Below the pieces are notes generated by a model. That model was not told the DNA's origin. It saw nothing but the letters and a program-made list of their open reading frames with translations, and made no database searches. From CAZTDD01 sp964612675 (GTDB taxonomy: Bacteria; Hinthialibacterota; Hinthialibacteria; Hinthialibacterales; JAKPRU01), in contig CAZTDD010000067.1 in NCBI GenBank assembly GCA_964612675.1, positions 1 through 37,532 of the forward strand: DNA of 37,532 bases, given 5' to 3'. The translations under genes were made by a program, and so were the position numbers. How positions within the stretch are numbered: position 1 is the stretch's first letter; each line of letters opens with the position of its first letter. Below are positions 1-9,668 of this stretch, in pieces.

Positions 1-9
1 TCACCCTAT

Positions 10-30
10 CCCTCTCCCGGGGGGAGAGGG
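10..30. repeat. Perfect short hairpin, dispersed-repeat type
   Basis: CCCTCTCCC and GGGAGAGGG form a perfect 9-bp stem with a 3-base loop. The surrounding text (CACCCTATCCCTCTCCC) resembles a palindromic element scattered in many bacterial genomes. There is no T-run after it, so it is not an obvious terminator. The element may start before the window edge. Bases 31-128 hold nothing I can recognise. Confidence 0.55.
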
Positions 31-128
31 GACTTCCGCCGCCAATTTCGGACTTCTTGCGACGGCATCAAGATCGGGGGAGGTGTAGGAGCAATGTCGT
101 TAATTTAAGCCCTTTGCAACGGGACGCT

Positions 129-198
129 GGGAGGGCGAAGCTCCTGCTGAGCCGGGGTTCCCTTCCTGTGCGCGGCTCACCGGGAGGTTCGCCCTCCC
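129..198. repeat. 70-base imperfect palindrome (REP-like)
   Basis: The arms begin GGGAGGGCGAAGCTCC and end GGGAGGTTCGCCCTCCC, with inner TGAGCC/GGCTCA pairing. This makes a long imperfect hairpin upstream of the first gene. It lies in non-coding DNA and matches the style of dispersed GC-rich palindromes; only one copy is present in this window. Confidence 0.55.
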
Positions 199-369
199 GC
201 GAAAGGTCCGTCATCTTCTTAACTTAATGATATTGGGCGTAGGAGGGGGTTGAAATCCGTGTTCGCGACTTTTTTGAAAGATTGGGTCTCTACCGGGATA
301 GATATAGGTGAATGTGGCCACACCAACCGAAAGAGAGCAGTAGAAGCAGGAGAAAGGAGAGTACGAGTT

Positions 370-1290
370 ATGAAGAAGTCCTTCGTAGTGTGTTTTGTTG
401 TATTCGCGCTGCTGGGGAGTGCCCTCATGGTACAGGCGCAACGGCCCATCGTGGATGAAGTGGTCAGTCCGGTAGATGGGGACAGAGATGCGATCATTCC
501 CCCTGACCGGCCTGACGTCGAGAGGCCCCCTGCCGACGAGGGAGAGGTGATTATGCCCGCACCGCCGGTCACACCTCCAATCCACGACGACATGGATACC
601 ACAATCGGTATCGACCCGGTCATCATCGGTCCGGGCGGCGAAAACCCGGTCGCTGTGGCCAAACTCCGTGCGATGACGCTTGAAGAGTACGCCTCCGACA
701 TCGCTCAGAATGTCGTGGAGCGAATCGAGTGGATCAACAAGAGAAACAAGGATGTCCCGCCGCCACGCAGCGGTGTTTTCGGCGCTCGCGAGGAGATCGC
801 TCCCGCGCCGGGTTCCGACACGGTGATTATCGCTCCCGAACCCGACGGTTCGATGATCGAGCCGTTCCCGCTACCCGCACCTCCTCAGCTGGAGGTTCCG
901 TCTGTGGAACAGGTGAAGGAGTTTGTGTACCGGCTGACGGCAAGTTTCTCAAACGTGACTCCGGACGACATCGACTTCACGACGGTTACAGTCGGCGAGT
1001 ATTGCGACGGTGTTGCCGAACATATTCTCGAACGGATCGCTGGTTTGAACGATTTCGAAAAGAGAATTCTCGGTATTTGGATTCTGAACGTTGACGCGGA
1101 GGCTGAACTCCAGATCATGGCGAATCGCGTTGCGAATTTCATCGCGAGTTACACGGATTGTGAATTCACACGGCCTATAGTGGACACGGCCAGTGAAGAG
1201 ACCGACGTCCGGCCCGACCCGGCGCCGCGACCAGCGGCACGTGCGCGCGGCGGCATGTTTTTCTGTCCGGCGCTGCAAAAAGGAAGCTGA
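370..1290 (+). CDS. Secreted proline-rich protein with duplicated helical segment
   Basis: This is a 306-residue protein of unknown function. The ATG at 370 is chosen because it follows AGGAGAAAGGAGAG and opens a signal peptide (MKKS, a hydrophobic run, then cleavage near VQA-QR); an in-frame start at 250 would put 40 odd residues before the signal. After the signal comes an acidic, Pro-rich stretch of about 80 residues. Two related helical segments follow: one around residues 104-130 (LEEYASDIAQNVVERI) and one around residues 212-240 (VGEYCDGVAEHILERI), separated by a second Pro-rich linker. The C-terminus is Pro/Ala/Arg rich. The protein is probably exported to the periplasm or outside. A hairpin terminator follows. 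I recognise no family. Confidence 0.8.
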   Translation: MKKSFVVCFVVFALLGSALMVQAQRPIVDEVVSPVDGDRDAIIPPDRPDVERPPADEGEVIMPAPPVTPPIHDDMDTTIGIDPVIIGPGGENPVAVAKLRAMTLEEYASDIAQNVVERIEWINKRNKDVPPPRSGVFGAREEIAPAPGSDTVIIAPEPDGSMIEPFPLPAPPQLEVPSVEQVKEFVYRLTASFSNVTPDDIDFTTVTVGEYCDGVAEHILERIAGLNDFEKRILGIWILNVDAEAELQIMANRVANFIASYTDCEFTRPIVDTASEETDVRPDPAPRPAARARGGMFFCPALQKGS

Positions 1291-1326
1291 GTTCTCACGC
1301 CCCTGGCTTTGGGTTCCTTGATTGAG

Positions 1327-1356
1327 CGGGCGGTTCCTTTGGGAGCCGCCCGTTTT
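1327..1356 (+). terminator. Rho-independent terminator
   Basis: CGGGCGGTTCC pairs with GGAGCCGCCCG (one G-T wobble) across a 4-base loop and is followed by TTTT. Flanking ATTGAGC/GCTCAAT can extend the stem around the T-run. It sits 37 bases after the stop of the small secreted protein. Confidence 0.8.
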
Positions 1357-1371
1357 GCTCAATAGATGCAC

Positions 1372-1433
1372 CGTAGCGTCCGAGTTTATCTCGGACGGAT
1401 CAAATCGCCCGGGATAAACCGAGCGCTACTGCT
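1372..1433. repeat. 62-base palindromic repeat, copy 1
   Basis: The left arm GTAGCGTCCGAGTTTATC mirrors the right arm GGATAAACCGAGCGCTAC, forming a long imperfect hairpin. A nearly identical copy lies at 13545-13607. Both are intergenic. This is a REP-like dispersed element; there is no gene in 1291-1651 besides the terminator, this repeat and a promoter. Confidence 0.8.
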
Positions 1434-1517
1434 GGATGTAGGCTTATACGTTTTTGACCTGCAAAGCGCTCATCAAATCTTAATGTTCCTATTGTCGTTT
1501 TTCGCCTTTCAGGTTGG

Positions 1518-1546
1518 TTGACTTGCAGCGAGAGGCGGAGTATTTT
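1518..1546 (+). promoter_or_regulatory. Predicted sigma70-type promoter
   Basis: TTGACT (1518-1523) and TATTTT (1541-1546) are separated by 17 bases. This would place the transcript start near 1553, giving the giant secreted-protein gene a leader of about 100 bases. Seen by eye only. Confidence 0.45.
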
Positions 1547-1651
1547 GCGTGATCGGGGTATGCTTGATCTTCGGAGCAGGTGTCGCCCGGAGTGGCTATT
1601 GGGTGGAGAAACTCCAATCCACCTCAACAACATAGTTCAGAGGAGAGGAGC

Positions 1652-4600
1652 ATGAGAGCGACCATGCTGAGGGAGATTTTTAATTTGGGGAACAAACAAG
1701 CGTACTGTTTTTGGGGAAAATTAAATCGTTTTCAGGCAAGGACATTGGGTACCGTTGGGCTTGTAGCACTCGCGTTGAGCCTGATTTGCGTTCCAGCAGG
1801 TGCGCATCCTTTGCATGGTTCTAGCGATGTCTATGCGCATTATCATCCCAAACAGATTCAGGGCGGTCTGGATACAATTTCCGGTATTCCTTTTGTGCCG
1901 GTGTCCGGCGAGTCGAATCAGGAACAGCGCAGCGGAACGCCGGCGGATCAAGCGACCAGAAGCGATGGTTACTCCGGGACATCCGATGTCGATTCGATGC
2001 CAACGCGTCGCTTGATCGCTCTCGGACCGGTTTCGACAGATTCGAAGCGACACTCCCCCAGAGCGTCTTTTGTGACCGCAGAAGAGCCAGCCAGCCAGGC
2101 AGATACAATCCGGGAACAAAATGCGGATATTCTGACAAAACTGACTGCAGGTCTCGCTCCAACCGACACGATATTGATCGACGACATGCTGTTCACGGTC
2201 GAGCAGGCGTGGTTGTATTGGTGTGGAGGCAGAGGAAACGGTTCGGGTGGGGATGCAGGACCCGCCGGCGTAGTCCGAAGCGGCGTTCGGAAATGGGAGA
2301 ACAACACGGTTCGGTATTTTTTTGATGAGAGCGTAGATGAAGATCTGCGAGAACGGTTCCGATCCGCGATTGAACTTTGGAAAACCACGGATGATTTTGT
2401 TTTTGAGGAGATTTCGGAGCCAGATGGAAATTGCGTACGGGTGTTTTATGATCCAAGTCTCAGCAATTCATATTCTATGATCGGAATGGTGGGCGGCGTG
2501 CAACCGCTTGGCCTGAACTCGCAAGCGGACAGAGGGACGATAGCGCACGAGTGGGGGCATACACTCGGTTTCGGCCATGAGCATCAGCGACCCGACCGCG
2601 ACAACTATGTCCAGTTTGTTTCGCCCGAGGAACTCGAGGCGGCTGGTATTACTCCGGCGATGGAAGAAGATTCTCAGTCGTATATGGCGAATACGATGAA
2701 GTATTCAGATGCCCAGAGTTTTGGCGACTATGATTTCCGCTCGGTTATGCATTACAGTGGCATTCCAAGAGACGTGGGGGAGAAGAGCTGTGTTTTTGTC
2801 AGTCAGATAGACAGAAAATATATTGGCTTCACCACGATCAATCCTGTATTATGCGATCCGAATGTCGTTGGGGGAGACACTCCAAGTCAAGGGGATATCA
2901 GTGCGCTCTACGAATACTACGGAGTCGATATAACGACACCCGGCGAGACCATTCCCATTTCATCCATTGAGGAGATTCAGAAAATCGGGAACGATCCCGC
3001 TTACCCTCCAAATGGGAATTACTTATTAACACAAGATATTGATGCTTCCTCAACTGCGACATGGAACGATGGTGCGGGATTTGAGCCGGTCAGCCTTTCG
3101 GGTGTTTTCGATGGCCAGGGGCATTCCATCACAGGATTAACCATTTACCGGCCCCGCGAAGACAATGTCGGTCTTTTTGGCAGCGTGGCATTTACCGGAG
3201 AAGTCAAGAACCTCGGATTGGCAGGGGTATCTGTCACGGGCCACCAGAATGTCGGCGGTCTTGTTGGCGATAACGCCGGGACTGTGGACCGGTGCTACAA
3301 CACAGGGAAAGTGGTTGGATATTGGTGGTTTGTGGGAGGTCTTGTTGGACGCAACAGCGGAGGCACGGTACGCGCGAGTTATGCAAAAGGCACGGTAACG
3401 GGACAAAACGAGGCTGGTGGGTTGGTTGGGAAGAATGACACTGGAACAATAACGACGTCTTATTCGACGTGTCTCGTGTCTGCTATGGGAGGCGCAGGCG
3501 GTTTGGTCGGAACAAATAACATGGGCACAATCAGCGATTGTTTTGCTACGGGAAGCATGGTTCAAAGCGATCGTCCAGGTGGCTTGGTTGCGCTTAATCT
3601 GAAGGGGACGATTACTCGGTGTTACTCTATCGGTGCAGGGCACAGTCTGACATACGATTCAGGTGGATATGGATTGATAGGTAGCGGTGATGAAAGCACC
3701 GTAACGGATTCGTTTTGGTGTATAGAAACTTCAGGTGCCGAGCGTTCTCCAGAAGGCGGTACGGGAATCACGTTACAGCAATTACTCCAATCCAGCACAT
3801 TTACAAACTGGGATTTTGATTCTGTTTGGACGCAGGAAGACGGCACCACGATTCCTCATTTTCGTTGGATGGATGAGCAGGACGTGTGTGCCTTGAGTGT
3901 CACTGTTGACGGGGATGGCACGGTGAATCCCGTTGAGGAGACTCTTCCTGCCTGGTCTGTTGTCATGCTGGAGGCGACGCCGAATTCCGGCTCTGTTTTT
4001 TCAGGATGGTGTGGGCAGGGGCTTTTTGAGGATGCGGGTGTACGAATTGAAAGACTTCCCGTGGTTATGCACCGGTCGCTGGAGCTTCAGGCTGTTTTTA
4101 TTCCCGACGAGGTTATTTCAATCGCGACTGTTGAAGATCTCCAGAAAATCGGTCACGATCCGAAATGGCCACCCTTTGCGGACTATGAATTGACGAATGA
4201 TATCGATGCAACGGTCACTTCCTCGTGGAATAGCGGCAAGGGATTCGATCCAATAGGGAATTATGATGCCGTTCATATGTTCAATGGTGTATTCGACGGA
4301 AATGCACATAAGATTCTCGGATTGACTATTGACCGACCGGACGAAAGATATACGGGGCTTTTCAGCGCTATAGGTACCGGTGGGGAAGTCAAGAACCTGG
4401 GTATTTCAGGGGGCTCGATTTCTGCGTTTGGACCGGTAGGCGGTGTGGCGGGCTTTATCGCTGGTTCGTCTTTATACGATTGCCATTCCGCATGCGATGT
4501 AACTGGAGAGTGGTTTACTGGGGGATTAGTCGGGCATATAGACCCAAATGAGATAAGCATAGTAAGTGGTTGTTCCGCAAGTGGCTCTGTTATCGGGAAC

Positions 4601-7600
4601 TACAAGACCGGTGGGCTTGTAGCGGAAATCGGTCTTCAAGGTTCCGTCAGCGGTTGCCACTCATCTGCAGATGTCCACGGATCTGCTACGGTTGGTGGTC
4701 TTGTGGGATCGAACTGGGGGGTTGCCAAGGATAGCTACTCTGTCGCTACCGTCTCGGGTACTGATTCGGTTGGAGGACTCGTCGGGCATCACGTATTACA
4801 TACAATCCTTCGCTGCTATTCTTCCGGTTCGGTGCAAGGCCAGACAGACAATGTCGGTGGCCTGGTAGGACGCACCGAAGTTGACGCCACCGTCACATCC
4901 TCCTATTGGGATACGGAATCCTCAGGCCAATCTACTTCTCAAGGGGGGGAAGGAAGAACCACGAATCAGATGAAACGGGTTGAGACATTTGGGGACTGGG
5001 ATTTCACTTCTCTTTGGGATATTTCGGCGGAGGTGAACAACGGTTATCCTTTTCTTAATCCACGATACAACTACGTTGATCGGCCGGCGGCGGTACGACC
5101 TGCGGGATCGGGCACACAACAGGACCCCTATGAAATCAGCGAACTTGGGCACTTGGTGTGGATGGCGGAGACGGCTAGTCAGAGTTCAGGAAAATATTAC
5201 AGGTTGATGAACGATATTGACGCCGGAGAGACTTCTTCTTGGAACGATCCAAGTACCGATCCGTTCACGCTTGAAGGATTCAACCCGATAGGCGCAGGGG
5301 GGGCGTATGATCTTGCGTTTGACGGCACTTTTGACGGTAATGGTAACAAGATCAGCGGAATATTCATTAACCGCGCTGGATCAAGTTACATCGGCTTATT
5401 TGGACGAGTGAACTCGAATGGGACAATTAGGAACTTTGGCCTGGAAGATGTTGAGATTTTAGGTAGAGGCCCGGTTGGCGGTTTATGTGGCGTTGCCTGG
5501 GGGAATATCGAGAATTGCTACGTAACGGGAGAGGTAGAAGGCGAAAATGAAATTGGTTTGCTCGCTGGTACAGCGGTTTTCGGCACGGTTCGCGATAGTT
5601 TTGCCGTCGGATCCGTTTCGGGGTGGAGTTTTGTCGGGGGCTTCATCGGAAGGTTGGACGGGAACGTGCGCAATTGTTATGCCGCTGCCGCTGTTTCGGG
5701 TAAGGATGATATCGGTGGACTGATCGGAAGGAAATATACCAGCTACGATGGAACCGTGGAGAATTCGTATTGGGACACGGAGGTATCCGGTCTCCTGGTT
5801 TCTCCTGGAGGCGGCGAAGGCAAAACAACCGCAGAGATGAAGCAACAGGCGACCTTTGAAGGGTGGGATTTTGCAGGCCTTTGGCAGATCGAGGAGGGAG
5901 TATCGTACCCTTCCTTTAAGCCTTTTGACCAACGAGCAACACCGACACCGGTGCCGACTGAAGGACCAGTCAGCAATTATCCTGTCCGAAGAGGTGACAG
6001 TGGCGAGACCATTATCGGTTTAGGGAATATCACTGCACTCGATTATTCGAGGGACGGTACATTGGTCGCCACGTCGGGATGTGGCGCTACATACATCTGG
6101 GATGCTCTGACAGGACAGATTGTCAACATCTTCTCTGCTTATCCAAACTGCCAAGACGTGCTGTTTTCTCCGGACGGAAATACGCTTTTGGTTCATTACC
6201 TCGAAATGGGCCGTTACGGCGAAACGTCGAAAGTATGTCTTGTGAATTCGGAAACAGGATCATTAATTAAAGATGTATCCTTGGGGCCGGATTACTCCGG
6301 TGTAAAAACACTGGCTTTCTCTCCGGACGGTTCAAAACTCGCTGTTTGCGACAGTTTCTCACGAATGAAGGTTTTTGACACCGGCGGAAATGAACTCCAG
6401 GCTATCAACCTTCTCATGGATTTGGTCGCACTCGCGTTCAGCCCGGACGGCGAAAGTGTGGTTGTTGTCAATAAAGATGGTGCAGTCAATCAACTGATCC
6501 AGGTCAATGTGGATTCAGGAGAGACGACACAGACAGTTCCATTGAGCGGTTTATCGGAAGCAATGAGCCGAGGGTCGGAGAATGGTGCATGTTTTTCGCA
6601 TGACGGAACACGCTTGATCGGCGGCTCTCTGAACGAGGCGGTTGTGTGGAACACGGCCACGGGCGAGGTCGTGCAAACGCTCACGGAGAAGCCTCGCGGA
6701 ATCGGTATCTCGTCAGACGGCCAGAAAATCGCGATCAAGGAATTCGTCCAGGATGGATACAAAAACGTTTTGAAGATTAAAACGGGCGGAACGGATGTAC
6801 TACTCTGGGAAGCTCGCGCTACTACCGAGGATATCCAGCTACTGTTCTCCGGTGATGGAAACACCCTCGTGGAACAGGTTGGCACGAGTATCCGGATCTG
6901 GGATACGAATACAGGCGAAGTGAAAAAGACTCTGCTCGGACATTCTTATTTCCATACGTTTGCGTTTGGCCCAGATTCCAATCATGCGATAGCCAGTCTG
7001 AATTACGGAAATCTTGGTTTGATCAACCTTGAAAGCGGGAATATTGAGGAGGAATACGCAAGCACGAAGGCCTGGGTCAATCACTCCCCTGATCGATCGC
7101 TCGTGGTTATCGGTAACGAGCTCTATACGGTTCCCGGTCTTGAATCCCGATCTCAGTTGACACTGGGTTATAACCATCAAATTACGCCGGATAATCAGTG
7201 GGTTCTTGGGATTTTCGGAAAGGAACTCATTGTACTTGAAGCCGATACGGGGCAGCAAAGCCGTTCCATTGCCGTTCACGATCAGTTCGGCCTTGCGGAT
7301 TTCTCGATTTCCGCCGACGGTACGCAAGTCGCCACGATTAACTGGCAGGAAAAATCGTTACGAATTTGGGATTTCGATTCGGGTGACGAATTGTGGAAAG
7401 TCAATTATCTAGATGCCTCGGCTAGTGCATCATCTAATCCCAAAGTTGCGTTTTCTCCGGACGGAAAATACCTTCTGGCGGAATTTGATATTTCGTACGA
7501 TTTTGACGATCCAGGTTCCAGAGGTGTGAAAATCTGGGATGCGAATACAAAAGAGATCGTGTTCGAAACCAATCCGGATTATAAGATCGGTTCGATTGCC

Positions 7601-9652
7601 TGGCATCCCAGCAGTACGAAGTTCTTATTGGGGAATCGCGAGTATGATTTGTCCGGTAATCATCTGGGAACGTATTCCTCCACTGAAAGCGAGGCACAAT
7701 TCATTGGTTGTTATTCAAACGATGGGGCGAGAGTGTTGGTCGGCGCTCCTTACGATCAGGGAACTCTACAGGTATGGAATCAAGGCGTCTTTACGGGAAC
7801 CAGCCCGACTCCTACACAAACAACTGTTCCTGCATCGCCTGAACCGACTCCGACATTCACACCGCTCCCCACAAATACACCGACTCTTGTCCCTGTAGAT
7901 ATTCCTGTACGGACGGTAATTGTCACGGACGATCTGAGCTCAACGCAGAATCTAATTGGAAAGTCCGACAGCGATGAAGAAGGGGACAGGGCGCTCGCAA
8001 TTATATGGAATTTTCCTGAGGGAGATTATGTGGATTTCCATGTATGGGTAGGCTCAACAGGTGTTGACCGTACGTTCCTGGCAAACACCGGTTCTGGAGA
8101 TGTGAATCGAATCGAGTGGAGGCAGAGCGACCAAAGCACAAAACCGGAAGGCCCACAGTTCGGAAAGCGATACGATTTCTCGGTCTTTGGTGTTTATGCC
8201 GACAATAGCTCGTTGCAGATCGCGACAAAGGGCTCGGTTCTGTACAGGGAATTGGCTGCACAGCCACCGACTTCGACACCGACATTCACACCGGCCGATA
8301 CACCAACGCCGAAACCCACGAATACACCGACTGTCGAACCGACATCGACACGGACGCCGACGCGAACGTCCGCGCCGACATTCACACCCAGCCCAACTCT
8401 TACTCCTACACCAAGCGAAGACGTGGAAATGGACTACATCGTCGTGTCGCAGGGGTATGGCGGGAATACGGCGAATAAGCTGGTTCGAACGAGCGATTTG
8501 CGACGGATTACGAATTTCCCGGCGCTGCCCAGCACATTCGCCGAGCATCTGCAGACAACGACCGAGCGTTCGGTGAATACGGCCATCGCGGATATCGATG
8601 ACGATGGGATTACCGACATCGTGACAGCGGTCGGCCCGGGCGGGATGGGCTCGATCGCGCCGTCGATCCTTGTGGCCTGGTCGCCGTTCGGCGGGAAGAA
8701 TGACGGTCCGCGTGTGATTACGTCGAAGAATGTTTTCGCATTGGGTGCGGGGAATGCGTTGCTCCGAAATCCGCACGGTGCCTTGAATGTCTGCGCGGGG
8801 AATTTTGTCGCAGGCGAACTACCGCTTGTGATCGCCGCCCAGGGGCTTGGCGGCGACAATCAGATCCGTGCGCTTCAGTACATGGAAGTCGGCAACAAAC
8901 GAATCCTGGACATTGTCGGCACATTCCAGGGGCTCACCGGTGCGGCGGTTCGCGGGAACGGTTCCGGTGGAACCTCTGTGGCGGCGGGCGATGTCGACGG
9001 GGATGGTCTCGATGAACTGATTGTCGGTCAGATGAACGGAGCCGGTGCCACGACCTTGTTCCAGATCGTTGACTTGGACCGAGTCGATGGCCGGATTCAA
9101 GTAACAAGACGAAGTGCGCCGATTACCGGAATGCCGGAAGGCTACCAGGGGTCGGGCGGAATTAACCTGGCGGTGGGCGATGTCGATGGAGATGGCGACA
9201 AAGAAATTGTCGTCGCCAATGCGGGGATGCCCGACGGTGCGACCGGAAACACGGCGCTGAAAAACTTTGTTCGTGTCTTTGACGTCATTACTGACGGTCC
9301 GGATACGATCTCATCAGTCGATGTAATGGCGGGGATGACTTGGATTCAGGCATTCGGTGCGGATGCGAATCCGTCGGGGGCGCTTGATGTTGCGTGCGGT
9401 AATTTAGACAACGACCGCGCGGATGAGATTCTGCTGAGCACTCAGGCGATGATTACTGTCGATCCGGAGACCGGTGAGGTTACGGTGACTCATCCGGCTC
9501 CGAACAATCTCGTGAGAGCGTTTAGCCTCGAATTCGGGGAGGATGGGACGTACGAAAGCCCGACACGGGCGCTTCAGCCATTCCCGGCGTTCGGAGAAGC
9601 TTTTGCGCCATCCTCCGGTGCGATCAACATCTCGATTTATCCAGCCTATTAA
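1652..9652 (+). CDS. Giant secreted astacin-like metalloprotease with GLUG, WD40-like and FG-GAP repeats
   Basis: A 2666-residue exported protein. The ATG at 1652 follows AGAGGAGAGGAG; a GTG at 1580 lacks a ribosome site. A long signal peptide ends near PAGA-HP. The protease domain carries the astacin zinc motif HEWGHTLGFGHE (His299, Glu300, His303, His309) and the Met-turn SVMHY (Met366, Tyr368). Residues about 436-1425 hold three related GLUG blocks, with an InlB-B-like segment (VDGDGTVNPVEE...FSGW) after the first. Residues about 1445-2045 contain FSPDG-type WD40-like repeats. Two Thr/Pro linkers (near 7800-7890 and 8265-8415) flank an unknown domain of about 125 residues. The C-terminus has FG-GAP/VCBS repeats (DVDGDG). 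No anchor or sorting signal is visible at the end. It is likely an extracellular enzyme with adhesion modules; its substrate is unknown. Confidence 0.9.
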   Translation: MRATMLREIFNLGNKQAYCFWGKLNRFQARTLGTVGLVALALSLICVPAGAHPLHGSSDVYAHYHPKQIQGGLDTISGIPFVPVSGESNQEQRSGTPADQATRSDGYSGTSDVDSMPTRRLIALGPVSTDSKRHSPRASFVTAEEPASQADTIREQNADILTKLTAGLAPTDTILIDDMLFTVEQAWLYWCGGRGNGSGGDAGPAGVVRSGVRKWENNTVRYFFDESVDEDLRERFRSAIELWKTTDDFVFEEISEPDGNCVRVFYDPSLSNSYSMIGMVGGVQPLGLNSQADRGTIAHEWGHTLGFGHEHQRPDRDNYVQFVSPEELEAAGITPAMEEDSQSYMANTMKYSDAQSFGDYDFRSVMHYSGIPRDVGEKSCVFVSQIDRKYIGFTTINPVLCDPNVVGGDTPSQGDISALYEYYGVDITTPGETIPISSIEEIQKIGNDPAYPPNGNYLLTQDIDASSTATWNDGAGFEPVSLSGVFDGQGHSITGLTIYRPREDNVGLFGSVAFTGEVKNLGLAGVSVTGHQNVGGLVGDNAGTVDRCYNTGKVVGYWWFVGGLVGRNSGGTVRASYAKGTVTGQNEAGGLVGKNDTGTITTSYSTCLVSAMGGAGGLVGTNNMGTISDCFATGSMVQSDRPGGLVALNLKGTITRCYSIGAGHSLTYDSGGYGLIGSGDESTVTDSFWCIETSGAERSPEGGTGITLQQLLQSSTFTNWDFDSVWTQEDGTTIPHFRWMDEQDVCALSVTVDGDGTVNPVEETLPAWSVVMLEATPNSGSVFSGWCGQGLFEDAGVRIERLPVVMHRSLELQAVFIPDEVISIATVEDLQKIGHDPKWPPFADYELTNDIDATVTSSWNSGKGFDPIGNYDAVHMFNGVFDGNAHKILGLTIDRPDERYTGLFSAIGTGGEVKNLGISGGSISAFGPVGGVAGFIAGSSLYDCHSACDVTGEWFTGGLVGHIDPNEISIVSGCSASGSVIGNYKTGGLVAEIGLQGSVSGCHSSADVHGSATVGGLVGSNWGVAKDSYSVATVSGTDSVGGLVGHHVLHTILRCYSSGSVQGQTDNVGGLVGRTEVDATVTSSYWDTESSGQSTSQGGEGRTTNQMKRVETFGDWDFTSLWDISAEVNNGYPFLNPRYNYVDRPAAVRPAGSGTQQDPYEISELGHLVWMAETASQSSGKYYRLMNDIDAGETSSWNDPSTDPFTLEGFNPIGAGGAYDLAFDGTFDGNGNKISGIFINRAGSSYIGLFGRVNSNGTIRNFGLEDVEILGRGPVGGLCGVAWGNIENCYVTGEVEGENEIGLLAGTAVFGTVRDSFAVGSVSGWSFVGGFIGRLDGNVRNCYAAAAVSGKDDIGGLIGRKYTSYDGTVENSYWDTEVSGLLVSPGGGEGKTTAEMKQQATFEGWDFAGLWQIEEGVSYPSFKPFDQRATPTPVPTEGPVSNYPVRRGDSGETIIGLGNITALDYSRDGTLVATSGCGATYIWDALTGQIVNIFSAYPNCQDVLFSPDGNTLLVHYLEMGRYGETSKVCLVNSETGSLIKDVSLGPDYSGVKTLAFSPDGSKLAVCDSFSRMKVFDTGGNELQAINLLMDLVALAFSPDGESVVVVNKDGAVNQLIQVNVDSGETTQTVPLSGLSEAMSRGSENGACFSHDGTRLIGGSLNEAVVWNTATGEVVQTLTEKPRGIGISSDGQKIAIKEFVQDGYKNVLKIKTGGTDVLLWEARATTEDIQLLFSGDGNTLVEQVGTSIRIWDTNTGEVKKTLLGHSYFHTFAFGPDSNHAIASLNYGNLGLINLESGNIEEEYASTKAWVNHSPDRSLVVIGNELYTVPGLESRSQLTLGYNHQITPDNQWVLGIFGKELIVLEADTGQQSRSIAVHDQFGLADFSISADGTQVATINWQEKSLRIWDFDSGDELWKVNYLDASASASSNPKVAFSPDGKYLLAEFDISYDFDDPGSRGVKIWDANTKEIVFETNPDYKIGSIAWHPSSTKFLLGNREYDLSGNHLGTYSSTESEAQFIGCYSNDGARVLVGAPYDQGTLQVWNQGVFTGTSPTPTQTTVPASPEPTPTFTPLPTNTPTLVPVDIPVRTVIVTDDLSSTQNLIGKSDSDEEGDRALAIIWNFPEGDYVDFHVWVGSTGVDRTFLANTGSGDVNRIEWRQSDQSTKPEGPQFGKRYDFSVFGVYADNSSLQIATKGSVLYRELAAQPPTSTPTFTPADTPTPKPTNTPTVEPTSTRTPTRTSAPTFTPSPTLTPTPSEDVEMDYIVVSQGYGGNTANKLVRTSDLRRITNFPALPSTFAEHLQTTTERSVNTAIADIDDDGITDIVTAVGPGGMGSIAPSILVAWSPFGGKNDGPRVITSKNVFALGAGNALLRNPHGALNVCAGNFVAGELPLVIAAQGLGGDNQIRALQYMEVGNKRILDIVGTFQGLTGAAVRGNGSGGTSVAAGDVDGDGLDELIVGQMNGAGATTLFQIVDLDRVDGRIQVTRRSAPITGMPEGYQGSGGINLAVGDVDGDGDKEIVVANAGMPDGATGNTALKNFVRVFDVITDGPDTISSVDVMAGMTWIQAFGADANPSGALDVACGNLDNDRADEILLSTQAMITVDPETGEVTVTHPAPNNLVRAFSLEFGEDGTYESPTRALQPFPAFGEAFAPSSGAINISIYPAY
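2957..5925 (+). repeat. Three tandem GLUG-containing blocks inside the giant gene
   Basis: Three blocks begin near 2957, 4114 and 5129. Each opens with a segment ending in a DIDA motif plus SSW or ATW, followed by FDG-G-ITGL-type text, then GGLVG repeats. Each closes with a TF--WDF--(V/L)W signature. This is an internal triplication at protein level; the DNA copies have diverged strongly. GLUG repeats are known from bacterial surface proteins and predicted adhesins. Confidence 0.8.
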
Positions 9653-9668
9653 GACACTTTGAAGCGAC

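Noticed and set aside
250..369. Longer N-terminus of the first secreted protein
   Set aside because: It would place 40 polar residues before a perfect signal peptide that has its own ribosome site at 370.
8054..8776. Antisense open frame of 240 codons over the giant gene
   Set aside because: It mirrors the Thr/Pro linker and FG-GAP coding region and has no start signal.
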